Below are positions 37,848-47,854 of a stretch of 64,000 nucleotides of DNA, one piece after another. The stretch is from Dyadobacter tibetensis Y620-1. GTDB taxonomy: Bacteria; Bacteroidota; Bacteroidia; Cytophagales; Spirosomataceae. The DNA is taken from contig NZ_AZQN01000004.1 of assembly GCF_000566685.1 (NCBI RefSeq), positions 434,001-498,000 of the forward strand, written 5' to 3'. Positions within the stretch are counted from its first letter, which is position 1, and each line of letters starts with the position of its first letter. The notes beneath the pieces are model-generated. The model was given only the letters and a program-made list of their open reading frames with translations, had not been told where the DNA came from and made no database searches. A program made the translations under genes and the position numbers.

Positions 37848-37935
37848 AAATCGAAAAGATAATTGGGCTAAAACCTACCCCCGTTTTGATTAATTCCTTA
37901 ATTTGCCGTGAAAATACCAATTTACTTTTATACTC

Positions 37936-39159
37936 ATGAATATTCACGAATATCAAGGCAAAAGCGTTCTTAAGAAATATGGTGTACGGATACAGGAAGG
38001 GATGGTAGCCGATACCCCCGATAAAGCTGTAGAAGTAGCACGTGAACTAAGCCAACAAACTGGTACCAAATGGTATGTAGTTAAATCCCAGATTCACGCC
38101 GGTGGCCGTGGAAAGGGAAAAATTGTAGGCACAGAACAACGTGGCGTAGCCCTAGCCAAATCCGTTGAGGATGTACGCAGCATTTCTAAAAACATACTTG
38201 GCAAAGTGCTCGTTACCCATCAGACTGGAGATGCCGGAAAACGTGTCAACAAGGTGCTCATCGCTGAAGATGTATACTATCCCGGCCCCACCGAACCAAA
38301 AGAATATTATATCTCCATCCTTTTGGACCGTGCCATGAACCAAAACGTGATCATGGCCAGTACTGAAGGTGGTATGGATATAGAAGAAGTGGCCGAGCAT
38401 ACGCCGGAGAAAATCATGAAAGAGTGGATCGACAATCGTGTTGGTTTGCAACCTTTCCAGGCGCGTAAGATAGCTTTTGCCCTAGGACTTGAAGGCGATG
38501 CTTTCAAAGAAATGGTGAAATTCATCGGCTCTCTTTACAAAGCCTATATAGAGTCCGACTCGTCTATGTTCGAGATTAATCCCGTACTCAAGACATCTGA
38601 TAATAAAATTCTAGCTGTTGATGCTAAAGTCGACCTAGACGACAACGCCCTTTATCGCCATCCTGAATTGGCTGATATGCGCGATACCAATGAGGAAGAC
38701 CCTCTTGAGGTAGAAGCAGGAGCTAATAATCTGAACTATGTAAAACTGGACGGAAACGTTGGCTGTATGGTTAATGGGGCTGGACTAGCTATGGCTACGA
38801 TGGACCTTATCAAACTTTCAGGGGGAGATCCTGCCAACTTCCTTGATGTTGGGGGTGGTGCTAACGCTCGTACTGTTGAAGCTGGGTTCCGTATTATATT
38901 AAAAGACCCGAACGTAAAGGCAATCTTGATTAATATATTTGGTGGAATCGTTCGCTGCGACCGTGTTGCTGCCGGTGTAGTGGAAGCCTATAAAGCTATC
39001 GGAGAAATCCCGGTGCCCATCATCGTACGTCTTCAAGGAACCAACGCAGAAGAAGGGGCTCGCATTATCAATGAATCTGGCCTGAAAGTGTCATCAGCCA
39101 TCGAATTTAAAGAAGCGGCTGCCAAAGTATCTGAAGTGCTTGCTGAGCTAGGCGTATAA
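37936..39159 (+). CDS. sucC: Succinate-CoA ligase (ADP-forming) subunit beta
   Basis: 407 aa. MNIHEYQGKSVLKKYGV start, ATP-grasp region with VKSQIHAGGRGKGK (about 49-62), FEINPVL (about 213-219) and the interface motifs FLDVGGGANARTVEAGFRI (about 301-319) and INIFGGIVRCDRVAAG (about 331-346). It makes the nucleotide-binding half of the TCA-cycle enzyme that converts succinyl-CoA to succinate with formation of ATP. The alpha subunit sucD is not adjacent, which is normal in many Bacteroidota. Confidence 0.97.
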   Translation: MNIHEYQGKSVLKKYGVRIQEGMVADTPDKAVEVARELSQQTGTKWYVVKSQIHAGGRGKGKIVGTEQRGVALAKSVEDVRSISKNILGKVLVTHQTGDAGKRVNKVLIAEDVYYPGPTEPKEYYISILLDRAMNQNVIMASTEGGMDIEEVAEHTPEKIMKEWIDNRVGLQPFQARKIAFALGLEGDAFKEMVKFIGSLYKAYIESDSSMFEINPVLKTSDNKILAVDAKVDLDDNALYRHPELADMRDTNEEDPLEVEAGANNLNYVKLDGNVGCMVNGAGLAMATMDLIKLSGGDPANFLDVGGGANARTVEAGFRIILKDPNVKAILINIFGGIVRCDRVAAGVVEAYKAIGEIPVPIIVRLQGTNAEEGARIINESGLKVSSAIEFKEAAAKVSEVLAELGV

Positions 39160-39178
39160 AGATCGTATTTTTTTGAAG

Positions 39179-39220
39179 AATGGAGTGATGGTCTTAATGG
39201 ATTATCACTCCATTTTTTTT
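39179..39220. terminator. Terminator between sucC and gntP
   Basis: An 11-bp stem (39179-39189 with 39204-39214) with a run of eight T on the plus strand. On the reverse strand it overlaps the last bases of the convergent gene, so it mainly serves sucC. Confidence 0.85.
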
Positions 39221-40553
39221 AGACCAAAATCAGATAAAGCAGGAAAGTAAAAAATAAGCTGACCAATCCCTGTATGCCGGTTAGTAAGGTATGTGTTCGG
39301 TAAGTGGAGTTAGGTGTAATTCCAGTAAATTGCGAAAATACCCAAAACCAAGCATCATTGCTGTGCGAAACCGTCATGGCTCCGCTCCCTACAGCCATTA
39401 CCAGCAGGGCGATCTGTATTGGGGAAACAAAACCCATAGAAATTAATAAAGGGGCAAGAATACTAGTGGTCAGAACCATGGAGGTTGTCGTAGATCCTTG
39501 TGCAGTTTTGAAGAAAGCAGCTATCAAAAAAGCAATGAGTAACATCGCTACCCCAGACATTTCATTGAGGGCCAACCAGTTGCTAACCAAATCTTTTAGT
39601 TCGGTTTCTTTAAGTACAGCCCCAAACGATCCGCCTGCCCCCACCAGTACTAATGTGGTACCACAATGACTAATTCCCTCTTTGAAGCACAAGATCATTC
39701 GTTGGGCTGCGTCCAAGGGAAATAAGCTATAGCTAAAGAATATGGCTATTAAAAAAGATACCAAAGGACTCCCAAAAAAATTTAGCCATTTCGTCGTCTC
39801 TAAAGGCAGTTCCATAAGGTTTCCAATAGAAGCCAAGGTGATGAGTATAATGGGCAATAGAATAGGCATAAAGGCTTTCCATGCAGGTAACAGGTTCGTT
39901 TGCTTCGGCTCTTCGGCCTGTAGTTCTCCTTCTTCCTGAATCTCTACCACCCGTCCACCAAATTTTTCGGCAAACCAGGCAGAAACAAATAAATTTGGAA
40001 TTGAAATAATGAGTCCGAGTAAGATAACCATGCCTATGGAGTGAGGTATACCCAAATTCCCGGCTGCAGAAATAGGTCCTGGGGTGGGCGGCACCAGCGT
40101 ATGCGTGGCAAATAACCCACCTGACAAAGCAAGTGCAACGGTTCCTAAGGACTTGCCTGTACGGAGTGCTACAATTCGATTGAGCTTATGTAATATAATG
40201 AACCCTGAGTCACAGAATACTGGAATACCTACGAATGCGCCTATTATGGCCATGGCTAAAGTAGGACTTCGTTTGCCAAAACGTTGTAAAATCACATCCG
40301 CTACCTTGACGGCTGCTCCCGACCTATCGAGAATAGCCCCTATTACGCAACCTAATATGACCATCATCCCTATCTTGGACATTAGGTCACCAAAACCTTT
40401 CCCTATGGTTTCGGCAATTTTGTCCACTGGCAAACCTGCTGCTATCCCCACCCCTAATGCAGCCAGTAATAACCCTGCCAAGGGATGAAGCTTGAGAACT
40501 GTGGAGCTCAAAACAATAAACAGGATGGCCGCAAATACAATGAGTATGATCAT
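39219..40553 (-). CDS. GntP-family gluconate:H+ symporter-like permease
   Basis: 444 aa with 12-14 transmembrane helices. Family landmarks: IGAFVGIPVFCDSGFIILH (about 109-127), ATHTLVPPTPGPISAAGNLG (about 149-168) and a C-terminal region AVGSGAMTVSHSNDAWFWVF (about 393-412). GntP members take up gluconate and related sugar acids by proton symport at the inner membrane. The hydrolase gene lies 22 bp upstream on the same strand, so the two probably form an operon that processes and imports a sugar acid; the exact substrate is inferred. Confidence 0.9.
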   Translation of the reverse strand: MIILIVFAAILFIVLSSTVLKLHPLAGLLLAALGVGIAAGLPVDKIAETIGKGFGDLMSKIGMMVILGCVIGAILDRSGAAVKVADVILQRFGKRSPTLAMAIIGAFVGIPVFCDSGFIILHKLNRIVALRTGKSLGTVALALSGGLFATHTLVPPTPGPISAAGNLGIPHSIGMVILLGLIISIPNLFVSAWFAEKFGGRVVEIQEEGELQAEEPKQTNLLPAWKAFMPILLPIILITLASIGNLMELPLETTKWLNFFGSPLVSFLIAIFFSYSLFPLDAAQRMILCFKEGISHCGTTLVLVGAGGSFGAVLKETELKDLVSNWLALNEMSGVAMLLIAFLIAAFFKTAQGSTTTSMVLTTSILAPLLISMGFVSPIQIALLVMAVGSGAMTVSHSNDAWFWVFSQFTGITPNSTYRTHTLLTGIQGLVSLFFTFLLYLILV

Positions 40554-40575
40554 AGCAAGCTGATATTCAAATCAC

Positions 40576-41730
40576 TTATAAAACCTCTAGCACGGCATCG
40601 TCTCCTTGTCGCGCGTTCCCGGGTTGAGGAAATTGGTCGTTATAGACACTTAATTCTTTGGGAGATAAAACAGGGATATTGCTTTCATCTATTTTTCCTT
40701 TACTATTCAGTATAGCTTTCAGATCTAGGCGCAATTCTTTAGCCATAAAGCGGTACATGGCCTCCCGCTTATTGGGGCCATAGTCATGCTTCTCGTCAGG
40801 TAAATGCACGTTACTTACCTGCCCTGGCTGGTTATAGAGAGAATAGATTTGTCGGATATAAGGATACTCTAAACGAGCTGTATGCCTGGTCCAATCGCCT
40901 CCATCGGATATTAGTAACATTGGCCTGGGAGCCGCCAGGGCGGCTATCTGTACATTATTGGTTTGATATTCCCCTTTTTTATGAATAGGCATACCACTTT
41001 CACAAGCACATCCTCCAAAAAAATAGGAAGAAACCATCACACAGGGAACCGAAACCCTAATACGTGGATCGATGGCGGTCAATATAAATGTTTGGGTGCC
41101 ACCACCCGACTCTCCGGTAATAGCTAACCGGGTGCGATCTACATATGGTAATGAGGACAAAAAGTCCAAGGCTCTGATACTGTTAATGGTTTGCAGTTTG
41201 GCCACTTTAGCTATTTTGTGGTCACATTGCTGAGAATCCCCATGGCCAACCATATCCCAAGCAAATACGATAGCACCCATCCGAGCTAAGGCAGCACAGC
41301 GTTTTTGAGTCTGCTCCATAAATCGGCCCGTAGGATTTTGCCCGTGTCCATGTGGAGCCAATACAGCTGCATAGCTCTTACTCTGTTTTAATGGCCTATA
41401 CAAATTCCCCGTCATATAAATGCCCGGAAGGGTTTGAATAAAAACCTTTTCTATAGAATAACCCTCCATGACACGTTTGCCATGAATAACAGGAGGAGAA
41501 AGAGGAGCCGGAGGTAAATCCTTCAACTCCAGACCCTCTAATATTCTTTCTTTAATAAGTGACGCTCGCATTTCCCATTCACCTCGTGTGGAATAGCTAT
41601 AAGATTTTAGAAAGTCTTCTCCTTCCTGTTCGGTAAAGTAAGCCCCTTGGCATAACTCGTTAACCTGAGCTAAAGAAGGTAAAGGCAGTATACAAATCGT
41701 ACAAAAAACTAAAGTCAGAATTGTTCTCAT
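40576..41730 (-). CDS. Secreted alpha/beta hydrolase, acetylxylan-esterase-like (Abhydrolase_7 type)
   Basis: 384 aa with a signal peptide ending SLAQ (residue 21). Core features: LAPHGHGQNPTG (oxyanion region, about 124-135), WDMVGHGDS (about 158-166), nucleophile Ser208 in ITGESGGG, an acid candidate in LLISDGGDWT and His in DEKHDYGPN. It resembles the PF12715-type esterases that act on carbohydrate esters. It is the first gene of an apparent two-gene operon with the GntP-like permease, so hydrolysis of an esterified sugar acid in the periplasm is a reasonable guess. A broader peptide or lipid ester substrate cannot be excluded. Confidence 0.8.
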   Translation of the reverse strand: MRTILTLVFCTICILPLPSLAQVNELCQGAYFTEQEGEDFLKSYSYSTRGEWEMRASLIKERILEGLELKDLPPAPLSPPVIHGKRVMEGYSIEKVFIQTLPGIYMTGNLYRPLKQSKSYAAVLAPHGHGQNPTGRFMEQTQKRCAALARMGAIVFAWDMVGHGDSQQCDHKIAKVAKLQTINSIRALDFLSSLPYVDRTRLAITGESGGGTQTFILTAIDPRIRVSVPCVMVSSYFFGGCACESGMPIHKKGEYQTNNVQIAALAAPRPMLLISDGGDWTRHTARLEYPYIRQIYSLYNQPGQVSNVHLPDEKHDYGPNKREAMYRFMAKELRLDLKAILNSKGKIDESNIPVLSPKELSVYNDQFPQPGNARQGDDAVLEVL

Positions 41731-41820
41731 CAGTCAGTTTGGGTAAGGGTAGTTAGATAATAGAAATAAAAGCGTAGATTACCTTACTCCTTACTGATGC
41801 TATCCGGATTATTTAAAATC

Positions 41821-42708
41821 TCAAGAAACAGAGGCTGGAACTGCCATTTTCACAAACTTCTCCAGTATTTCTACTCTTACCTGGTTAATTTTACCCTTAT
41901 ACTCCCCATCAATCTGAAAATGTGCACCGTCCGAAGGGCATTCTATCAGGGCAGTTTTGGTAGAAATAATTTGCAAAATATCGGGATTATAATCCGTGTT
42001 CCCCGTCAAAATTTTTGCTGACTCAATAAAATCTAATTTTCTGGCAATGATCAATTCGAAATAACCATCTGAAATACTTCCCTTGGGATTAATATTGACC
42101 CCTGTACCATACTTGGCCCCGTTCGCAATGATTACAATTAGTGCCTCAGTGGTGATTTCGCCCTCTGGATAGGATATTTTCACTTCAAAATTATTATGTT
42201 CACTCAGGGTTTTGATCATTTCCCTTGCATAGCCAATCTTCCCCCTGCTATCATTTAATTCATAATTTTTAATCAAAAGCGCATTCAGTCCTACATCACT
42301 GAGGTGTAGACATATTTCATCATTTATGGAAATAGCATCCATCCGCACGAAATGATTCCCCAGGGCTACGTCAAAGGCTTCTTCCAGGGATGAAGATAGT
42401 CCAAAATCGACCGATAGACCATTGGCCGATCCGGCGGGAATGATGCCCAATAACACATCTACCTGCTGTACAGCCCTGGCAACCAACCCTATAGTCCCAT
42501 CTCCACCCGCTACCAGTATACGCTCCGGTTTAATCTCCTTTACCATCGCTTCGATCTGCCCCAAATCGTCTTTTCCCGTTGTTTGATAGATCCTTAGGTC
42601 AAATGGCTCGATTTTAGACCGCTGTATAGCAATATCAAATATTTCATCCTTGGCTCTTCCCCCAGATACCGGGTTGACAACCAATAAAACCTTTCGTTCC
42701 GTGCGCAT
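41821..42708 (-). CDS. Diacylglycerol/lipid kinase (YegS/DagK family)
   Basis: 295 aa. N-terminal DAGK catalytic domain: VVNPVSGGRAKDE (10-22), the nucleotide-binding GGDGTIGL (68-75) and IIPAGSANGLSVDFG (about 89-103); C-terminal beta domain with GAKYGTGVNINPKGSISDGY (about 197-216) and IDGEYKG. Such enzymes phosphorylate diacylglycerol or related lipids at the inner face of the membrane. Divergent from the App1-like phosphatase across a 50-bp gap. The lipid substrate is not decided by sequence; sphingoid-base kinase activity is a possibility in Bacteroidota. Confidence 0.9.
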   Translation of the reverse strand: MRTERKVLLVVNPVSGGRAKDEIFDIAIQRSKIEPFDLRIYQTTGKDDLGQIEAMVKEIKPERILVAGGDGTIGLVARAVQQVDVLLGIIPAGSANGLSVDFGLSSSLEEAFDVALGNHFVRMDAISINDEICLHLSDVGLNALLIKNYELNDSRGKIGYAREMIKTLSEHNNFEVKISYPEGEITTEALIVIIANGAKYGTGVNINPKGSISDGYFELIIARKLDFIESAKILTGNTDYNPDILQIISTKTALIECPSDGAHFQIDGEYKGKINQVRVEILEKFVKMAVPASVS

Positions 42709-42758
42709 ATTTTATAAATTGAAACAATTCGTGTACTTTTTAGATTATAATCAATAAA

Positions 42759-43757
42759 ATGGATATAAAATTATACCGGGGCTATGGCAATAATGCAGAT
42801 TTGGTGGTATTCGGACATGTAGTCAATAAATATCCTCATGGAGATAATCAATATACGAATAAAGGTTTCAGATATGCCCGAACAATATTAAAACTTTTTT
42901 CAATAAAAACGATTCCATTCGTTACCGTCTGTCTGAAGGTAGAAAATCAAGAATATACAACCCAGACGCAAGCCGATGGATACTTCAGATTCCATGTAAA
43001 GTTGCCTAAGCCCCTACCCCATGGATGGAATCGATATGAAATTTTATTAAAAGATCCTGCTCAGCCCGAACTGCCTCCTGTTCGTCGACAGGAAGAATTC
43101 TTTATACCTTACCCCAGCTCCTATGGAATTATTTCGGACATTGACGATACTTTCCTGATTTCCCATAGCAGAAAGTCTTTTAAAAAACTATTTCTACTCC
43201 TTTCCAAAAACGTGCAAGCCCGGAAGCCATTTAAGGATGTTGTGCAACACTATCAGTTGCTTTCTTTCGCTAGTAGGCAGCATCCTCATCTGGATAATAA
43301 CATTTTCTTCTATGTCTCTAGTAGTGAATGGAATCTATACGATATGATCGTGCGCTTTGCAGATTTAAATGGACTCCCAAAAGCCGTTTTAAAACTAAAA
43401 CAAATTAAGACAGGCATCGATGATTTCATTAATACTGGGGGGGGGAACCATAGTCATAAAACAGAAAAAATTTATAATATCATTCAATTCTACCCTGATT
43501 TACAATTTATTCTCCTAGGCGACGACTCTCAAAAAGATCCGGAAATTTATGAGGAAATATGTTTGAAATTCCCAAAAAATATCAAGGTGATATACATCCG
43601 GCAAACCAGAAGATACCGTAAAAAAATTGTCATAGACCGCCTGAAGAAAATTCAGTCTATGGGTATTCAGACTTGTTATTTTGACCAAAGTAGTAAGGCA
43701 ATTATTCATTCGTTGGAAGAGGGATTGGTTTTCCGCTCTCCTGCGGATACAACTTAA
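42759..43757 (+). CDS. App1-family phosphatidate phosphatase-like protein (DUF2183)
   Basis: 332 aa, no signal peptide. N-terminal beta domain (about 1-115) and a HAD-like catalytic region with DIDDT at 127-131 (DxDxT phosphatase motif), FYVSSSEWNLYDM (about 187-199) and ILLGDDSQKDPEIY (about 253-266), all as in fungal App1 and bacterial DUF2183 proteins. It would remove the phosphate from phosphatidate or a related lipid, the reverse sense of the neighbouring kinase. It is followed by a long AT-rich gap. Confidence 0.88.
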   Translation: MDIKLYRGYGNNADLVVFGHVVNKYPHGDNQYTNKGFRYARTILKLFSIKTIPFVTVCLKVENQEYTTQTQADGYFRFHVKLPKPLPHGWNRYEILLKDPAQPELPPVRRQEEFFIPYPSSYGIISDIDDTFLISHSRKSFKKLFLLLSKNVQARKPFKDVVQHYQLLSFASRQHPHLDNNIFFYVSSSEWNLYDMIVRFADLNGLPKAVLKLKQIKTGIDDFINTGGGNHSHKTEKIYNIIQFYPDLQFILLGDDSQKDPEIYEEICLKFPKNIKVIYIRQTRRYRKKIVIDRLKKIQSMGIQTCYFDQSSKAIIHSLEEGLVFRSPADTT

Positions 43758-44362
43758 CTATTCCAAATTATCAACCTCCTTCTCGATTAGATTCCAAATA
43801 AGATAGAACTAGTCACAAGACCAGCTTGATAACAGAAATTATAACTAGTGACATATAACAGAAACGTATACAGCAATTAGTTCGTATTGAAGATACTAGA
43901 AAGTTAATTTAATGGGATTGAATATTGAATTATCAGTCTGTTCAATAAAATGCAAATCTTTATTCTCGCGCTGTCTCTCAAATGAAATTTGATATAGAAC
44001 TAAATAAATTTCGATTTATAAATGGCATTTATTAGAATATAAATAAAGTTATTAAGCATATATTTTTAAAGAGAAAATTTGATGATACTACGCCTACATC
44101 TACAAAAATAGAAGTCCAATTTAACCCACACACACAATAAGTTTGAAGAGAGGCTATATTTTTTGACAAATTTTTGTAAGTTTGAATATTTTGAAGGTGC
44201 CGCAAACCTATTCTCGTAGTATTATTTGAGCAACTAATAGTATTAATTGACCGTCTATTCGGCCAGCTAACACTTTAATGGTCTCATATAAAGGAAGTTT
44301 TTAGTTATTTATTATAAGTAAGGTGTGATACACCAAAATCGGAGAGTCATTACGATTTAAGC
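43758..44362. other. AT-rich intergenic region, no gene seen
   Basis: About 600 bp, strongly AT-rich with frequent stops in all frames. TAAGTTTG at 44177-44184 fits a -7 element for the histidine kinase gene but no -33 lies at the right distance, so I do not call a promoter. Confidence 0.5.
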
Positions 44363-46810
44363 ATGAAAACCGAAAGCAAACCCTTTACCGATGGACATCA
44401 GCGGCTATTTCATATAGTAGGTGCGGTGCTGGCTATATCTGGCTTTTTTATCCTTTTGTCAATATTAGCGGCTTTTTTTACGGATTCTTCAATCCCCGTT
44501 ATCCAGATGATCTGCCAGCCCTCCCATGCGGTCAGCCTTGTTCTACTTGGAATGACCCTTTATCCGGGTATTTTAGGACCATTGGCAAGTAAATTACAAA
44601 CCAGGCAGATTCCCCTCATTTTTGTCGGTGTAGCCACTTTAAACTTAGGACTGGACCTATGGACGGATCACCAGGGGACTGTGACCTTAGCGGCCTCCCA
44701 TGATCATTTCCCCCTGCGAGCGGGAGATATGGAGAATATTAATTTCTTGCTGATCGCTCTGGCCCTTCATACCATACTATTCCGTCCGAAAGGTCTGGGC
44801 ATACGCCTATTATATGTGGTAACCTTATTTAGTTTTACAATGACCATCAACTACATCTATAAGGTACCCTATTTCTATCTTGCCCCCTTCTTGCACACCG
44901 ATTATCCGCTAATTACCTTTGTTCAATTAACCGTTTCCATCATTGCTTCCTTATATCACCCTAATGTTGGCCTGGCTGGGCTGTTTACAGGGGATAAGAT
45001 TGGCAATATCATGCTACGGAGAATCTTCCCTTGGACAATACTTATAATTTGTATTCAAGGAGCCGTACGGATATTTTTTTTCAAGAGAGGGACTTTTACG
45101 TTTGAATTTGGGGTAGCCCTAGCCGCCATTACATTTTTAACTGTAGCCCTGATAATACTCACCAATACTGCCAAATATCTTAATCAATTAAATTACAGGA
45201 GAGAATCCGCAGAAAGCGCGCTTCGTAATCTTAATAAATCTCTGGAGGCTAAGGTCAAGCAAAGAACTCTGGCATTAAAGCTTAGTGAAGAAAAATTTCA
45301 TAAGGTTTTTAAAATGAGCCCAGTGGGAATGGCGATATCTGAAGTCCCATCAGGGAAACTCCTGGAAATCAACGACCGGTTTATACAGCAAACCGGATAT
45401 ACCCGGTCTCAGGTGATAGGGAAATCTTCTAGCGAAATAGGCTTATTATCGGCCAAGGATGTAGAAAAAGCGAGGACCGTACTAAGGCATCAGGGGAGCA
45501 TATCCAATTATGAAACACCCTATTATACGCAAAATGGAGAAACCAAAATGGGACTCTTGTCAACTGAAATCATCATTATTGAAGATATTAAATATGCCAT
45601 TACTACCGTATTCGACGTAACTGAAAGAATCGCTTTTGAAAAGAAAATTCAAGAGGTTTCCCGTGCGAAAGAGCAATTTCTCGCTAATATGAGCCACGAA
45701 ATTCGTACGCCGATGAATGCGATTATTGGCTTCACCAATTTAATGGACCATATCAATATGGATGAGGAAGGCCGTCGCTACTTGTCCTATATCAAATCCA
45801 GTGGGGAAAATCTGCTGGTTCTGATCAATGATATCCTGGATTTTTCTAAAATTGAAGCGGGCATGATGGTACTGGAAAAAATCCCTTTTAATATGAGCGA
45901 TTTGATCCAATCTCTCCATATGATGTTTGCTGCTAAAGCTCAGGGGAAAGGATTAACATTGAAAATGGAGGTTGACCCCGACATTCCTGAAGTCTTATTA
46001 GGAGATCCAACTCGTCTCACCCAGATTCTAACAAACCTAATCAGCAATGCCATCAAGTTTACTGAGGCAGGTATGGTCATGGTTAGCTTAAAATGTATAA
46101 AAGAAAATTCCGATAAGACCCATATACAATTCCAGGTGCAGGACACGGGTATAGGAATTGCTCCAGAAAAGCAAAACGAAATTTATGATCGATTTGTACA
46201 AGCCAGCGCAGAAACAACCCGCGATTTTGGGGGCTCTGGCTTAGGACTTACCATAGTAAAACGCTTGGTGGAGCTACAGAATGGATCCCTGAAACTTGAA
46301 AGTGCCTTGGGGCAAGGGTCCACTTTCAGCATAATGATTCCATACCAGATAGGTCAAGATATTAACGCCGCACAGGCAGCGAAGGATAGTGCTAAAAACC
46401 TGCTTCCTCCTTTTCAAGACGGAGCTAAAGTTTTACTGGTAGAAGATCATAAAATAAATCAGATTCTGGCTGAAGATGTATTGAAAAAGTTCGGCTGCGA
46501 GGTTACCATTGCCATACACGGAGCAGAGAGTCTGGAGTTTTTACAAGAAAACAGCTATGATATTGTATTAATGGATATTCAAATGCCGATTATGGATGGA
46601 TATACTGCAGCCAGACTCATACGAAATAAGCTTAATCTAGACGTTCCAATCGTTGCCATGACTGCACATGTCATGGCAGGGGAAAAGGAAAAGTGTATTA
46701 GTTTTGGCATGAACGATTACCTATCCAAGCCTTTCAAAAATGAGGATCTATATGCAGTCCTCCAAAAGTATATCGCCCAGGACAGGCCTTACATTCGCGA
46801 TATTACCTGA
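44363..46810 (+). CDS. Hybrid sensor histidine kinase (membrane sensor-PAS-HisKA-HATPase-REC)
   Basis: 815 aa. N-terminal membrane sensor of about eight helices (residues 15-272), short coiled coil (about 275-305), PAS (about 310-425), HisKA with His445 in SHEIRTPMN, HATPase_c (N-box NLISNAIKF near 556, G1 DTGIGI at 594-599, G2 GGSGLGL near 623) and a C-terminal receiver with acceptor Asp738 in VLMDIQMP. A complete phosphorelay start: autophosphorylation followed by transfer to its own receiver. The membrane module does not match a sensor family I can name. No response regulator or HPt gene adjoins it, so the output is unknown. Confidence 0.93.
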   Translation: MKTESKPFTDGHQRLFHIVGAVLAISGFFILLSILAAFFTDSSIPVIQMICQPSHAVSLVLLGMTLYPGILGPLASKLQTRQIPLIFVGVATLNLGLDLWTDHQGTVTLAASHDHFPLRAGDMENINFLLIALALHTILFRPKGLGIRLLYVVTLFSFTMTINYIYKVPYFYLAPFLHTDYPLITFVQLTVSIIASLYHPNVGLAGLFTGDKIGNIMLRRIFPWTILIICIQGAVRIFFFKRGTFTFEFGVALAAITFLTVALIILTNTAKYLNQLNYRRESAESALRNLNKSLEAKVKQRTLALKLSEEKFHKVFKMSPVGMAISEVPSGKLLEINDRFIQQTGYTRSQVIGKSSSEIGLLSAKDVEKARTVLRHQGSISNYETPYYTQNGETKMGLLSTEIIIIEDIKYAITTVFDVTERIAFEKKIQEVSRAKEQFLANMSHEIRTPMNAIIGFTNLMDHINMDEEGRRYLSYIKSSGENLLVLINDILDFSKIEAGMMVLEKIPFNMSDLIQSLHMMFAAKAQGKGLTLKMEVDPDIPEVLLGDPTRLTQILTNLISNAIKFTEAGMVMVSLKCIKENSDKTHIQFQVQDTGIGIAPEKQNEIYDRFVQASAETTRDFGGSGLGLTIVKRLVELQNGSLKLESALGQGSTFSIMIPYQIGQDINAAQAAKDSAKNLLPPFQDGAKVLLVEDHKINQILAEDVLKKFGCEVTIAIHGAESLEFLQENSYDIVLMDIQMPIMDGYTAARLIRNKLNLDVPIVAMTAHVMAGEKEKCISFGMNDYLSKPFKNEDLYAVLQKYIAQDRPYIRDIT

Positions 46811-46862
46811 TTATGACTTGGGGAAATGTCATATAGTCAAAGTAAATGCATTATTTTGTATT

Positions 46863-47837
46863 ATGAAACATGGCAAACATCTGGAAAAAACGAAAACGCT
46901 GGTCCCTATCAAAGATAAGCTTCACCCTAGAAGTCTGCATAGGGGGCGCTATGATTTCAAGCAACTTACCCAACATTCCGTAGAGCTTGCCCCCTTTGTC
47001 CGACCAAATCCCTATGGAGAATTGGGGATTGATTTTGCTGACCCAGTAGCCGTTAGGATATTTAACAAGGCCCTGCTTTCCTTTTATTACCAAATTAAGG
47101 ACTGGGATATACCCGCACCTTTCCTAGTACCTCCTGTGCCGGGGAGAACCGATTATATACATTATATAGCCGATCTATTAGCAGAGAATCATCAGGGAGC
47201 GATCCCTTCTGGTCCGCAGATAAAAGGATTAGATATTGGTGTGGGAGCCAATGGCATCTATCCCCTGGTAGGGCATCGACTTTATGGCTGGTCCTTTATC
47301 GGTAGTGATATTAGTGACAAGGCATTGCTGCATTTGCAAAAGATTATTCAAGCGAATGACCTGCAACAAGCAATTGTGCTCCGAAAACAGTTTTCAACTC
47401 AGCAGATATTTAATGGCGTTTATCAGTCGCCAGAGCGTTTTCATTTCACCATGTGCAACCCCCCTTTTCATAGCTCGCCCGAAGCGGCTCAAGCTGGAAG
47501 TCTAAGAAAAGTCCGCAATCTTAATAAAAATAAGACGGAAAAAGTTATCCTGAACTTTGGAGGAGAAAATCAGGAACTCTGGTGCCCCGGAGGCGAAAGG
47601 CACTTTATAACGCAAATGATCAAGGAAAGTTCGGCTATGCCATTCTCCTGCCTATGGTACACAACTCTGGTAAGTAAAAAAGAGAATGTCGGACCGCTTC
47701 AACAGGAGTTAAGGAAGATGGAAGTACAGGTAACAAAGGTTATCTCCATGGGACAAGGGCAGAAAAACAGCAGAATATTGGCTTGGAGCTTTATGAATGA
47801 TAAACAAAGGCAAGACTTTATGCAGAACGAAGGATAA
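46863..47837 (+). CDS. rlmF: 23S rRNA (adenine(1618)-N(6))-methyltransferase
   Basis: 324 aa from the ATG at 46863. The frame extends 41 codons upstream into the histidine kinase gene, but the family begins at LHPRSLHRGRYDFKQL, so that extension is discarded. AdoMet-binding GLDIGVGANGIYPLVG (about 121-136) and the N6-adenine catalytic motif NPPFHSS (near 200) with following GGENQELWCPGGE identify RlmF. It methylates A1618 in helix 72-73 of 23S rRNA. It starts 52 bp after the kinase stop and converges with the PAS/GAF gene. Confidence 0.92.
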   Translation: MKHGKHLEKTKTLVPIKDKLHPRSLHRGRYDFKQLTQHSVELAPFVRPNPYGELGIDFADPVAVRIFNKALLSFYYQIKDWDIPAPFLVPPVPGRTDYIHYIADLLAENHQGAIPSGPQIKGLDIGVGANGIYPLVGHRLYGWSFIGSDISDKALLHLQKIIQANDLQQAIVLRKQFSTQQIFNGVYQSPERFHFTMCNPPFHSSPEAAQAGSLRKVRNLNKNKTEKVILNFGGENQELWCPGGERHFITQMIKESSAMPFSCLWYTTLVSKKENVGPLQQELRKMEVQVTKVISMGQGQKNSRILAWSFMNDKQRQDFMQNEG

Positions 47838-47854
47838 AATATTTATTCCTTTTA

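Noticed and set aside
46740..46862. Longer N-terminus for RlmF overlapping the histidine kinase gene
   Set aside because: The family starts at the downstream ATG; the extension is a shadow of the kinase frame.
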